From Voacanga thouarsii (taxonomy: Eukaryota; Streptophyta; Magnoliopsida; Gentianales; Apocynaceae), in the NCBI GenBank assembly GCA_026120185.1, contig JANUWF010002419.1:4237501-4301500 (forward strand): a stretch of 64,000 nucleotides of DNA. Direction: 5' to 3'. Positions within the stretch are counted from its first letter, which is position 1; each line of letters opens with the position of its first letter. Both the position numbers and the translations under genes were made by a program. The notes under the pieces are model-generated. The model saw only the letters and a list, made by a program, of their open reading frames with translations. It did not search any database and was not told the origin of the DNA. This document shows positions 21,859-33,631 of this stretch, one piece after another.

Positions 21859-22915
21859 AAACTTGTGCCTTGTTGTTAGTTTAATTATTGTTATTGAAAA
21901 TTTCTTGTGAGTTACTGATTATTTGGGCTAAAATTGCTTAAATTTTTTTTATATTTTAAACTCCAAAATTGGCACACCAAATGTTTAATATTTAGTTTGA
22001 GTAAATTAACTTATGGCTTTGAATTGTGACCAAACCTTTATGATCACATTCTATTATTGATTCACTCTTGATTTTTAGCATTTTTGGGGAATTACATGTC
22101 TAATTGATCCACCTTGGTTGTGAATTCTTACTCTTGTTCATTGGCCATTTATAATCACCATGTCTTGTTCAAGAATGCTATGTTCTTTGGAAGTATTGAT
22201 TTTCTTTGACGCATTCTTGTTAGTTAGGTCTTGTTTATTTCATCTAGTGCTAAATTGAGATTGTTGAGCTCTCTAGTTCATTGGAGTCATCTTTGATTGG
22301 CTTATTCTTTTATTACCTTATTGTTTGCATTGAGCTTCTACCTAAAATTTCTAGTTGGTTTTCCTTAGAGGGTTAGTAAACTTATCTAGTTAGATTAGCT
22401 CCTAAGCAATTAGGGAGGTTTTTTGGAACGAACTTTTGAGGAAATTGAGTGAATTGAAAAAGATAAAAGGGTGATCTCATTCTTATAAAAGCCAAGAAAA
22501 TAGTTAAACACGAGGGTTGAGTGGTTAATATAAGAGAGTATTATGATGAACTACGTCTTCTTTCTACCCAAATTTTTCCAAATGAGAACTCATGAAATTT
22601 CCCAATATAATGTTTAAGGAGATTCATTTTATATTAGAGTTGCCTTTGAAACTCTCAATGTAAAAAAAAAAAAAAAGAGATAATGAGAGATATTATGAAA
22701 TTGCAAACAAATCAAAGCCAAACTTCAACGGTTACCTAAAGGAGAGGATATAGACAATAAAGCTCTAGGATAGAGATGAGTACAATGCCACACTTCCATT
22801 ATTTGAACAACAAGATGAGGGTTGGAATGAACATTCTATGGGTAGGTATCCACAAGCTCCATTGAGAGGAGAAGGTAGGTAAGGTTTGAGGAAAGGAAGA
22901 GAAAGAATGCAAAAA
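21859..22915. other. No gene recognised; flank of the gypsy element and of the Athila relic
   Basis: AT-rich sequence with stops in all frames. The right part probably belongs to the Athila-type element read on the minus strand, upstream of 22920. A poly(A) run lies at 22662-22675. Confidence 0.4.
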
Positions 22916-22919
22916 AATT

Positions 22920-23660
22920 GAATTGGCTAATTTAGCTCTCCAAGTTGCGCATGGAGGCCTCTAAGTTCCTTGTTGTAGCATCAACCCTTTGGAACTTAGT
23001 CTTCGTTGTACTTACCAATTGGCCAATCAATTCCTCTGATGGTGGCTTGGAAGGTGCTGAATTGTTGTTCAAAGAAGGTTGGTTCCTTTGATTTCCTCCA
23101 AAGTTGAAAGATCCCTACCTAGGTTGGTTTGCATTGCTCCAAGAGAAGTTAAGGTGATTTCTCCAACCAGGATTGTAAGAAGAGCTATAGGGATTGTTAC
23201 CTGAATGGCCATTACCTGCAAAGACTGCTTGTTCCTTGGTTTCTTGGAGTGAATCCATATTTTGGCACTCATGATTTGGGTGCCCTTCTCCACAGAAATC
23301 ACAACTTACACTTAGCACTTGGCCTTAAGGCATCACTATTTGTTCCATCTTTTGAGTTAAAGCTTCCACCTTAGCTTCCAAAACTGCCACAACATCCACT
23401 TTGTGCACTCCTTGCACACGATCTCTAGACCTTGCACTTCCCCAAGAATAGTTGTTAGAAGCCAAATTTTCAATGAGATCGAATACCTGTTCTGGAGTCT
23501 TATGATTGATGGAATCCTCTGCAGAAGAGTCCATCACTTGTCATGTTGCAAACGTAAGGTCATTAAGAAAGATGAACATCTGCATTCCTAACTCAAATCC
23601 GTGGTGTGGGCACTTTCTCAATATCTCCTTAAACCATTCCGAACTTTTATACAAAGGTTC
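22920..23660 (-). pseudogene. gag: Athila-type Ty3-gypsy gag relic
   Basis: The minus strand gives, in order, a broken segment with SSEWFKEILRKCPHHGFELG, an open piece at 23537-23325 (INHKTPEQVFDLIENLASNNYSWG, then EAKVEALTQKMEQ), and a piece at 23318-23115 with SCDFCGEGHPNHECQN, NNPYSSSYNPGWRNHLNFSW. These are hallmarks of Athila/envelope-class gag: the CPHHG motif, the LIE-LASNNY motif, and the zinc-finger-like CxxCGExH followed by NPGWRNHPNFSW. One stop and a frameshift break it. The upstream (N-terminal) part is cut off at about 23750 by the CACTA-like end. Confidence 0.85.
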
Positions 23661-23746
23661 AGAATCTAATTGTTAGAAAGTAAAAATTTCGTTTGAATGA
23701 GAGAGATCATGAATAGGGCTATTAATGCAAAACCAAGGAATTGGGA

Positions 23747-24365
23747 ATCACTACTAAAAATTTAGGCAAATACGACAACCAGAAAACCGTCGCATCTGAG
23801 AAAATACCGTCGTTTTTGCTATAAACGACGGTTTCTTGACCTCGTATATAATGTTGTCATTTTTATTTAAAAATGCCAAAAAATCATCGTATTTATCTAA
23901 TACGACGGTGTAAATACGACAGTCAGGGAAAAGCATCGCAATTACTCACTCGGGCTGAGATTCTGCGAACCATCATATTTGGTAAAAAAATTGTTGCAAT
24001 TATTCCTTAAATACGACGGTTTTAAACCGTCGCAAATATTTATTAATTGCGACGGCCCTAACTGTCACAATTGCTGAGTATTTGCAACGGTATCTAGTCG
24101 TTATAATTACAACCATAGTAATAAATATTGCGACGGTAGTAATTACGACGACCGTAACCTGCCGGTCGTCGTAATTACTATCGTCGCAATTAATTAGTAT
24201 TTGCGACGGTTAACTACAACAACCGTAAATGTCGCAAATACTCAACAATTGTGACCATTAGTAAAAACGACGTCTTTGACCGTCGTATTTGTTCTGTTAA
24301 GCTATAACCAAATACGACGGTTTGTAACCGTCGCCTTTGATAAACAAATACGACGGTTGATTAAA
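23747..24365. mobile_element. CACTA-like left end with subterminal array
   Basis: It starts CACTACTAAAAATTTAGG at 23747 and continues with at least a dozen copies of AATACGACGGTT / AACCGTCGTATT and related motifs in both orientations. This is a different CACTA family from the one at 3157 (TIR CACTACTA versus CACTACAAG). No matching right terminus was found in the window, so the element is truncated or its right end has decayed. It cuts the Athila gag. Confidence 0.65.
24130..24187. repeat. Long hairpin in the CACTA-like array
   Basis: Arms 24130-24154 and 24163-24187 are reverse complements with one mismatch over 25 bp (18 bp exact nearest the loop). The 8-base loop is taacctgc. It is composed of two subterminal repeat motifs head to head. 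Confidence 0.9.
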
Positions 24366-24730
24366 TTTTTTTAAAAAAAATAGTTGCTTGGTATTTAGGC
24401 CTATCCACCTGCAGTTTCAAACCAAATACAATCTGTTCAACTCATTCAACCAATCACAATTTGCTTAATACCACACAAATCAAAATCAATCTCTTGAACA
24501 TTGAAATCATAAATAATCTATAAACTCCACAAGAGAAGTAATACTACATATATAACAAGTAGAAAATGCCAAAAAATCTATTAGAAATAGTAATACACGT
24601 AAAACGAGATAATATTAAATACATCCCTCCTCTCTCCTTGTCTCTTCCTTTCCTCTTCCTCTACTACATATATACCTTCCTCCTTGTTTCTTCCTCTCAT
24701 CAGTCCTCTCCTCAGGGACCAGATATATTC

Positions 24731-25705
24731 ATGAAGTATCCTCTTTCGCGCACAGAAGATTTTGATGTGTTTTTCTTTCCAAGCCAACCACTTCATTTTG
24801 ATTTCAGGTGAGATACTTTTGAATTTTTTTATTTTTTTTTTACTTTTCAACCGTATTCTTTATCTAAAAATGTTCTTGATAATGAAACTGAACTCTTTTT
24901 GGGTTTGTTGAGATGTGAATCAGTGGAAGTTCTGGACATACTGCTTTGGATTTTCAATTTGATCTGTCCATTCAAGAGACTACTTTTGATTTCCAATTAA
25001 AGACTACTTTTGATGTTGTTCCTGTAATGGAGGATATGCTTGTGCATAATCCTTTCTACTCCCTAGCTAATGGATTTTGAACAAAATCAGAACAAGATTC
25101 AAGGTTATCATACATTAGAACTCATGATTCTAGAAAATTACAAAGACTTTCGTTGATGGGAATTACCTTTACTGAGATTATTTTTCTTTTTCCAGGAAAA
25201 ATATGGAGTGGTCTTGGAAACGAATTCGGAGTGAGCAATCATGAAATGCATTTTGAAGGTATAACTTCAAACGAAGTTCCTGTAGAGAAAAAAGATGATC
25301 AGAAGGCATAGAGAAGAAAAGGGCAGTAGCTCCAAGACATTATCAAAAACAATCATTTCGAAGTACTTTTACATGCCACTCACTCGAGTCGCCAAAGAAC
25401 TAAATGTTGGCATAACCCTTCTCAAAAAAAGATGTAGGGAGTTGAGAATTCACCAATAGTCTTACAGGAAATTGAGGATCTTGGAGACCCTAATCAAAAA
25501 AGTTTAGGAGATGCTTTTGGATTTGCAGAAGATACGAAATAAAGAAGAAGGAGGACATATGACTAAGAAAAAGTTGAGAGAAGCTATTAAGATATTGGAA
25601 CGTGAGAAGAAGTTGATGGAAGAAATTCCTAATAAACAGTTGGAGGACCAAAAAGATGTAGCTAGGAAAAGCAGTATGAACATGGCGGACACAAAGATCC
25701 GATAA
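24731..25705 (+). pseudogene. RKD-type RWP-RK transcription factor pseudogene or captured fragment
   Basis: RWP-RK (RKD) proteins are plant transcription factors of egg-cell and gametophyte identity. A start at 24731 gives MKYPLSRTEDFDVFFFPSQP, ending at a good donor (CAG|GTGAGA, exon end 24807). The RWP-RK domain is read at about 25335-25460: SKTLSKTIISKYFYMPL, VAKELNVGITLLKKRCRELRI, then a stop where the RWPHRK core is expected. A later frame at 25511-25705 keeps the downstream helix (KLREAIKILEREKKLMEEIP). The middle exons at 24.9-25.3 kb hold stops. Loss of the name-giving RWPxRK core argues against function. It lies just inside a CACTA-like end. Confidence 0.8.
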
Positions 25706-25769
25706 GGAAAGAGGAACCACTAAAGAGAGAGGAACCCCCCAAAACCACCAGAGGAATTTTATAAGCCAA

Positions 25770-26760
25770 GGAAAGAATGGGAAAAAGACAAAGGCAAAGA
25801 TGTAGAAAAGCCAACAAGGTATAGGGACATTAAGTGCTTTAAATGTTTAAGATATGGATATCTGTAAAAGTGGAAGAGGGGAAATCTTTTATGGTAAAAA
25901 ATGCATTTATTTCGGCTATTTCTAAAGAAAAAAAGAGAGGGGCGGTTGAATTTCAAGTATTCTGTTTTACTAATAAGATACAGAGACTTACTTCACAAAT
26001 GCACAAAAAAGACTATTTATCTTAGAGAGGTTTGCAAAAAATTTTAGGAAAACGTCAACAGCTATTGACTTATTTGGCAAAAAAAAATTAGAGTACATTA
26101 TAAAGAATTAATTGATCAGTTGAGTATTCGAGAGACCAAAACTCATTAATTGGAAGAGTCATTTTAAGTACTTATTTTACGTTTTATTTGTTTCAATTCG
26201 GATAAACTTCTTTTCACTTTCAGTAATTCATGGAAGAATGAATGGGTAAAAAACTTATGACTGTACCAACTATTCAAACAAGATATTTATCAATGCTCAA
26301 TCTAAAGTATCTTCTAGAGAAGAGGAGTGTGATGTTAAGAAGCAAAAGGTGATGATGATTCTAGTGATAATAGGATTGTTGTGCCACCAATGTATCCATT
26401 AGCCGATATTGCTATTAAGGACATAGGTGGTTGTAATGTAAAGGATGTTTGTGATGATAAAATGAAGGGAAGCCTATAAATAAACAACATCTTTTACTCA
26501 CATTGCCTTATCACACCCTAACCCTTATATGCTACAATGGTTTCATGATAGTGGGAAGTTGAGGGTAAACAAATAAATGTTGTTGACCTTAAAATGAAGA
26601 AATATCAAGATGAAATCATTTGTGATATGGGCCTTATACAAGCTAGCCATCTAATTTTGGGAAGGACATAGCAATTTGATAAAAGTGTACTTTAGGATAA
26701 AAGGAAGAACTCTTATTCGGGAATCAAAGAAGGAATGCTACATACTCTTTTACCCCTACC
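25770..26760 (+). pseudogene. Ty3-gypsy gag/protease relic
   Basis: Near 25836 a zinc knuckle start [10 protein letters not shown] is followed by stops. Near 26610-26660 the translation IICDMGLIQASHLILGRT matches the retropepsin-downstream motif of plant gypsy elements (usual form CDVxxMxAxHxLLGRPWQFDR), and QFDK follows a stop. About 600 bp between them are eroded. It is on the plus strand, opposite to the Athila relic, so it is a separate insertion. Confidence 0.65.
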
Positions 26761-27678
26761 CCCAAAGTGAGGTGAGTGAAGTGCAAAAGAAAAGGAGGGA
26801 TAATGAGAAAAAAAAGAGTGTTGATGAGAATTTCCAAAAGAAAGAAAGTGAGAGGAAAATGAAGATAAGAAAAAAAGAAAAAAAAAAGAGCTAAATGAGA
26901 ATTCAACAAAAAAGAGCATAAAAGGAGAGAATGAGAAAAAAAGTAGGAAATGGAGATAAAATGAGGGAGAACCTCTTGTGCTTGAAGCAAGAAAATAATG
27001 AGGGAAAAACAACAAAGAATGAGAATGAAGATGAAGGGAAAAAGGAGCTATACATATAGACTTTTATTTTTATCTTCATAAACCTTGAAATTTTATGTAG
27101 GAGTTAATTGGAGGACGAATTCAAACAAAGAATGAGGAAGTGATGGGAATCCACCCAAACATGATGGCCCATCTAAAGAAGAGGAATGGAGAACCAAGAC
27201 ATCAATCAAAAATCTTTGGAGAATATCAAGTTTCAAGAGGCCTCAATAATACTTTCAAGATTACAAGCTAAGGATCAAGAGAGTTGTTGAGCAATAGAAG
27301 ATCAACGGAGCAAAAAGACTAAGGCTTTAACAACAACTTTTGTCGAAGGCCAAAAGAGTGCAAGAGAAGGTTGAAGGCCAAAGATTTGTACAAGAGGACA
27401 GAAAGGAACCGGCACTAGCTCCTACAGAGCAACCACCGCTGGCCTATTACAACAAAAAGTTGCCATTGGACAATGAGCAATCAACACCGACCTCTTCATA
27501 TCAACTAACGCCGGCCAACTTCGGGCTCTAATCTCTATTTTAAAATTTCATCTTGTTTTACTATGTTTTATTCCCAATTCAAAACCCACAGATTTTCTAT
27601 TGGAATAGGGTTATTTTAGACTCGTTAAGGCTTGAATGATTGAGATTTAATCTCATCTTAGCTATGGTAAGTTGCCTA
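26761..27678. other. Purine-rich, non-coding remainder of the gypsy relic
   Basis: Very purine-rich on the plus strand (repeats of gagaaaaaa and gaaag). The open frames here are only Lys/Glu or Ser/Phe low complexity. A short open stretch at 27340-27531 has no recognisable domain. It ends at the solo LTR. Confidence 0.45.
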
Positions 27679-30600
27679 TGTAACACCCTACTATCTACGT
27701 ACCCAGATAGGGTGGGATGTCGCCCCATCTAGAAGACCAGGGGTCTTCATAATGGGATGCAAATAATAAATAATAAGAAAAAAATCTAACTAAATAAAAT
27801 AACAAAATACTCTTATTACATCTGAGAAAAATACTTATACAAATCCAAGAGATCAAAACTAACAAACATCTCTTTAAAAAAAATACAAGTTAAAATAAAA
27901 TAAACAAATGGCAATCATCGCTTATTCCTTCAACCTGCTCAACATAATTACTTCCCAGAAATTATGATATAAAAGGTGTGAGATTGGCATCTTAGTAAGT
28001 CTCATGTGTGTAAGTGTCAATTATAACCATTTCGTGTATGTAGGTTTATCAAAATCACAAAATTGTGTTTGCAAGTCAATTTCATCAATAACAGTTATAC
28101 AAAGAAACTTTACTTAATGAATCCAAAATAGTTCACAACAAATCACCATTTAATCATATTCATAATTCATTAAGTAGGGATTAGCAAATGATCCAAACAA
28201 TAGTATCATAATCCATATCATGGTTACCACCATGATAGCATCCCAATATATTCTTTCCACAATGGGCAGTGGGGATCCTCCCACTAGGTGAGATACTCCT
28301 CCATCTCTACACCCAACACTCCGGTTGTCCAATCCGGATCAACAATGTCTATATAGACCAATATGCTAGCTCGGACGGCATGACTATGTAGTACTGTCGT
28401 CTTACCAAGTTGAGTTCATCTTCTGGAGGTGGCCTTTTGCCAAAAGACTTACTCTTGCTCTTCAAAACTAGTACTACTAGCCTACCTCCGCTGAGTACTC
28501 AACGCTTCCCATTTAGGGGCAAACTCATTTTTCCTTTTTCGAAAGTCTTTGATTAGCTTGATCGTAAAACGTGGTCTTTCGTAATAGCATCTCCAAATCA
28601 TTTAGTGATAGTATAAGGAAATCGTTTTTGAGTTTGAATAGTTAAAATTTGATAAACTCATTTAGAAAGTAAAACATCCATGTTTCCATCTCAAGTATCA
28701 AAACAACCTAGTGTAACTCATCATGTTTAGCCAACATTTCAATCATTTTGTCAAAATATCATATTGACATCAATTCCAAATAGCATTGTAAAAATTACTT
28801 GCAAACATGTAGCATGTATCAAAACGGTTATGCAGGGACTTACTTGAGATAAATTAACAGCTAGACCCACTCAATTGATGGCCCTTACTTCCACTCATTC
28901 CTTATCTAGAATAAATGATTCTATAATTAGAATCCAAATATTACATCCACTATTTCATGCAATATGACTTTTCATGATCTCATCAATCACCTAATTCATC
29001 TATGGTATCTAGGTAATTTAATTCATTAGATTACATACACAACTTCATTTGCCATGCTATTGGTCATAACCATGCATTCATCCAAATCAAATCACTATAT
29101 GACAACTCTTATATTCAACTAGCATAAAATCATCATAATCAGCCCCATAAACATTAAAAGATCTCATCTTTGCCTATTTAGCATAGATCTAGATTCATCA
29201 TGACAAGATGCGTCAAGGTCATATCTCATACATGCTTTGTCTATGGCTCACATCAACATATTCATCATTCTAGTTCATTCATGCTTTCATGCTAGACTCC
29301 ATAAAAATTCATAAGCCAATACTTTAAAGATTAAAGCTGTTTAAATCAGTAAAGACAGGATCTTGATTACTTCTTAGCGATCTATACTTAAAACACGGCA
29401 ATTCCTTGATGACTAGCTCGAGTTCAATCGATAGTTAAAGAGATTGGTCCGCCTAGATGTCCTTGATCGAGACTCACCAAGAAAGGGATAAAATTAGTCC
29501 CTTATGGACGTGATTTAAGGGAGAAAAGAGGGGAAGAATGGAGTAAGAGATGAATAGAATGGTTGAAGATCAATTACCTTGTAAAGAGTTTCAGTTTTGG
29601 CTTTGCTCTTGGGGTAGGCTGGCCGAATTTTTGTGTAGGTTGAATGCTGGTTGTTTCGTGAGTTTGAGGGGTTGAGAGGGTAGAAAATTTCGTGATTTTC
29701 TGGATAGAAAGTCTAGGGTTTGGTGTTTAGGTGTTTGGAGGAGTTCTACCTTGCTATAGATTCTTGATCACAAGAGAAAAATTGGACAGCTTTGGTCCTT
29801 CTATGGGTGCCGAAACTGGACAGTAGTTTAGGGGTTATTGTTACTGTGTTTTTTATGCTTATGATGGCCAAAAATCTGGATAGAAAAAGAGAAGAAATCT
29901 GGTTGGTTTCGGTCTCTATAGTGGCGAAAATAAGAGAAGAGAAGTGAGCCTTTGTGTAACTGTATTTTTGCTCGATAACTAGAAAGGTTTTTGTGCAGGT
30001 TTTTGGCTGGAATTTTCGTGTAGAATGGTGCTGATTGTGGCCGAAATTCTGAAGGAATTGAAGAGGAAATTTTTGTTTTTTTGTCTTTTTGCTAAAACAA
30101 AGTCCTAGTTGGTTAAGGTTTTTTTGGATAGCCCTAGCTAGGTTTTGGAGAGTTTTAGTTGAGCTACAATCGCTCTAATGTGTGGCGGCAACTTTGAGGG
30201 AATTTCCAGAAAAATATTGGAAGGAATTAGGTTATTTATTTAAGCAATAATTTAATTTATTCCCTATATTAATTTAAGTAATTTAAATAGCTATTAAATA
30301 ATTATTTTACAAGATAAAATTTTGGTTTCCTTTTTCCCTTGAAGCTACCCGAAATCCTTCTCCCTTTGTTCCCCAAGTTTCGAAAATCCTTATCCAAAAG
30401 ATAAGTACTTCATTTAAAATCCAACTTTTATCCTTTTATTTCATTTTTAAAAATTATTTGAAGAAAATTAAAATATGGAGGCTTATTTCCTTAAGAAGTG
30501 GCGACTACCACATTAAAACAAGATCTATATTCATATATTTTATCTCCTAATAAATTACTTAACTATAGCTTTTAAAAATTCAGATTATTAATATTTAAAA

Positions 30601-31129
30601 TTCTCTAAAAGATTATGATAAGATACTAGAAATAAAAAATTTGATTTATTTTCAAATATTTTATAAAATAATTCCTAAGATAAATCACACTCCTAAATTT
30701 TAGAAAATTGGCTCCAAGGTGGTGGCAACCCTAGGAGTATTTCGGCCAAGGCTTAGAAAAAATTAGGGAAGGAGAAAATAAAAGAAAAGAGAACATTTGA
30801 AGTAGCTAAAGTTCGAACTCAAGCCCATCAAGAATTAAATACCAAGTTTTATCCACTATTCCACAACAACTCTTGTATAAATTTTCCCCTAATTAAATTC
30901 TCTTAATTCCTACTCACTTGCTTCATCCTCTTCCTAATGAATTCTCTGCAACAAAATAAAAACTCAAATAACACAACCATTTCAAAAACAAATTAATTAT
31001 GAACCAACAACTCATGAAACTCATATTTTCATGAAAATAATTCAATTTACCAAATGCAATATAAAAGAAATGTTTTGACATGCATGACTTTCCCCACATA
31101 CTAAAGGTGGCTTAATTCGGGGTATTACC
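27679..31129 (-). mobile_element. Solo LTR (3,451 bp) of the gypsy family, target duplication GCCTA
   Basis: GCCTA at 27674-27678 and again at 31130-31134 brackets a block that begins TGTAACACCC and ends GGTATTACC on the plus strand. Read on the minus strand its 3' end aligns with the end of the 5' and 3' LTRs at 14.2 and 21.8 kb (agacccctggtc, atggggcgacat, ctatctgggtac), and it shares their tRNA-like module. The 5' end has GG in place of TG. No internal region is present, so it arose by unequal recombination between two LTRs. Confidence 0.8.
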
Positions 31130-31134
31130 GCCTA

Positions 31135-32078
31135 TATATAGGTCATTATAACATTTCAATTTTAAGGTAGATATTGCATATTGAGAGTTTTCTCTTAGGT
31201 CTTCCATGAAAACCAAGACTAGTTCTTAGTATTCTATTCCTTACCTTTAAATGAGTCTATAAATTCTATAAGGATAGATCAATCTAACTATCAAAAAAAG
31301 GTCTTAGGATCCTATTCTCCTAAAGCTATTAAGTATGAGTTATTTTGGTTGCCTAAATCCCTTCTTCAATTTGTTCTTGGTTTTCTAATTGAGCAAGGGT
31401 TGTTGGGACTGATTTGGTAGACCTAATTCTTATTTCTATAGTTTTGGATTCTTTATTTTGGCCAAGGGTCCTAATATTTGAATTAGATATTGCTTGTTCT
31501 TCATAAAATCTCTGTTTTGTTCTGATATTAGGTCTTATGTTTTCCTCCATTTTTAGTCACAAAATCCACACAAAAATCAATCCCAAGAGATCGCATCAAT
31601 GTGTTACTCAGTTTAATAAGACTAATGAAGTATGGCTTCACACTTAATGATCTATATAATCAGGCAAATCAATGAATTTATATTTCCTTGCAGTTGCTTG
31701 CTAACCACAGAAGTCACAGAACCCTGTTTCTTTGATTAACCCAACCCACCGCCCCACCCAAAAAAAAACTTTCTTTGAATTCTTTATCGTTACTCCCATG
31801 ACCACTCGGGAAGGTTCTCTGGTTTGTAGGTGTCCAGACCACCAAGAGAGAATGACAACGTTGTGTGTGGTGTGGTGGCCGCTTAGTTTGACCTGTTTTC
31901 AGATATGTAGAATGACCCCTTTCCCAACCTTTTCTATATTGTGGAGAAGTCAACTTCTTTCCCAATCTCGGATTCTTGTATGATTAACCCAAAGAAGGGA
32001 GGGTCACAATTCAGCTCAGACAATCTCTACATCCATTACAGAGTTCAAAATCTTAGCTGCTCTTTAAGCATCTAGTCC
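31135..32078. other. Upstream region of the ZRK gene
   Basis: No gene. The first 400 bp probably continue the sequence that was split by the solo LTR. The 5' untranslated leader and promoter of the gene at 32079 should lie in 31.6-32.08 kb; I could not place a convincing TATA box. Confidence 0.4.
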
Positions 32079-33128
32079 ATGAACCGCAGAAGAAGTATCT
32101 CATCCTTCCTTAGAGGAAGACAAGAAAAGAAACCATCACCATCGATGAAATTTTTGGAGAATGGAAGTTTGCTCCTTGAGAAGCTCCTTGCTGCTTCTAA
32201 TGGAAAATATGATATTCCCATCCGTAGCTTCACTTCTGAAGAGCTTACAAGAGCAACAAACAACTTCGTAGATCATTTTCAGGAGGGTAGATTCAGTGAT
32301 ATGTGCAGGGGTTCCTGGGAAGAACGGCCGATTTTGGTGAAGAAATTCCTTGATTCAAGCACTGTACCTTCTGATGCACAATATGACAAACTTTCTGGAG
32401 CAATAAACAATATTGTTATAACTGCCCAAATGAGCCATCACAAGAACGTCCTCAAGCTCTTGGGCTGCTGCTTGGAATTCAAACATCCGGCTCTTGTATA
32501 CCAGTATAGTGGAGATGAATGTCTTCTTGCTTTCCTGCTCCGCAGCAACAGTAATAGACAATTAACCTGGAGAAATAGGCTGAGGATTGCAAATGACATA
32601 GCAAGTGCAATTCTTTATCTTCATTCTGCATTTCGCACACCTATCATCTATAGGATCTTAAATCCGTGCAATATCACAATAGATCCGTGTGGCGTTGCAA
32701 GGCTCTTTGATTTCTCATTCTCCATTTCACTTCCCCCTGGAAAATTGCAAGTGCAGGATGATGTGATCGGTATATATGGGTACCTTGATTGTGAATACAA
32801 CCTTACCGGGATTGTTTCTCAAAAGACCGATGTCTTCAGCTTTGGTGTACTTCTACTCGCTCTACTCACAGGAGAAGACGCTCTGCATAGGAATGAGGAA
32901 GGTGATCAGGTACATATTGCGCATCATGTGGCTGATTGTATCAAGAGAAATGAGTTTGACAGTGTAGTTGATCCCAGAATTAGGAATACCGGAGAGACAA
33001 TCCCTGATCGGCAACTGCAGGGCTTCACGGGCCTTGCCCTGAAATGCACCCAAGACAAGGGAAAAGACAGACCAAATATGACTGAAGTTGCAAAAGAACT
33101 GTTAGATATCACTAGGAGTTTTCATTGA
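32079..33128 (+). CDS. ZED1-related-kinase-like (ZRK, RLCK XII-2) pseudokinase, 349 aa
   Basis: It is a single intact exon encoding a receptor-like cytoplasmic kinase of the ZRK type. ZRKs bind the NLR protein ZAR1 and act as adaptors or decoys for pathogen effectors at the plasma membrane. The N-terminus is basic (MNRRRSISSFLRG) and followed by the usual SFTSEELTRATNNF at 50-63. The Gly loop is degenerate (EGRFSDMCRG, 69-78), and the ATP-site Lys is probably K88 (ILVKKF). The HRD catalytic motif is replaced by YRIL (191-194), DFG reads DFS (211-213), and GYLDCEY (234-240) stands in for the activation-loop end. The later SDVYSFG-type motif (DVFSFGVLLL, 251-260) and R331 are kept. Loss of HRD and DFG indicates no catalysis, as in known ZRKs. 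It lies tail-to-tail with the DUF21 gene. Confidence 0.85.
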   Translation: MNRRRSISSFLRGRQEKKPSPSMKFLENGSLLLEKLLAASNGKYDIPIRSFTSEELTRATNNFVDHFQEGRFSDMCRGSWEERPILVKKFLDSSTVPSDAQYDKLSGAINNIVITAQMSHHKNVLKLLGCCLEFKHPALVYQYSGDECLLAFLLRSNSNRQLTWRNRLRIANDIASAILYLHSAFRTPIIYRILNPCNITIDPCGVARLFDFSFSISLPPGKLQVQDDVIGIYGYLDCEYNLTGIVSQKTDVFSFGVLLLALLTGEDALHRNEEGDQVHIAHHVADCIKRNEFDSVVDPRIRNTGETIPDRQLQGFTGLALKCTQDKGKDRPNMTEVAKELLDITRSFH

Positions 33129-33631
33129 TTGCTAGCTCAACCAGACCTCATTACGGTTAGCTTCTTTCGGTTTATTAAGTAACTTTCATCATCTCTATCA
33201 TTACTGAGAAGAGCTCGATCCCTGAGAAGTGTATTCAGTTTCCCTCTCTTACCAATCACAAAAACTACAAGAACTGGCAGTGTCTAGTACACCGCCTAAA
33301 CAAAAATCATAGAGAAATTTGTTGCATCCTACCGATTAAGCATCGTATTGTCCATGCAATACCATGAGTAGAAGTATAAAATCAACCAAAGTTCTCGCCT
33401 AGGTAGTACTAACTGCTGATCTATTAACATGACCATCTGAAATTTGCACTACAAGAACATATAGCGTCTGTTCACAATTCTGATTATCTTCAAAATGTTG
33501 TCCATATGATTACAACTGCGCGATTAAGTACAAAGGTAGATGTGATACTCCATCCCAGCCTAAACTCCGAGAAGAAGAGAATTTCAGTGCCTTCTATGTT
33601 GCAAAACAGATGAAACTCAGTAAACACACTG
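33129..33631. other. Tail-to-tail intergenic spacer (3' UTRs)
   Basis: 503 bp between the stop codons of two convergent genes. It must hold both 3' UTRs and polyadenylation signals. No other gene was seen. Confidence 0.6.

Noticed and set aside
23747..24365. CRISPR array, because of the repeated short motif
   Set aside because: The motif alternates in orientation, spacing is irregular, and the host is a plant. It is a CACTA subterminal array.
26676..27015. Lys/Glu-rich and Ser/Phe-rich open frames on opposite strands
   Set aside because: They mirror a purine-rich tract and have no domain.
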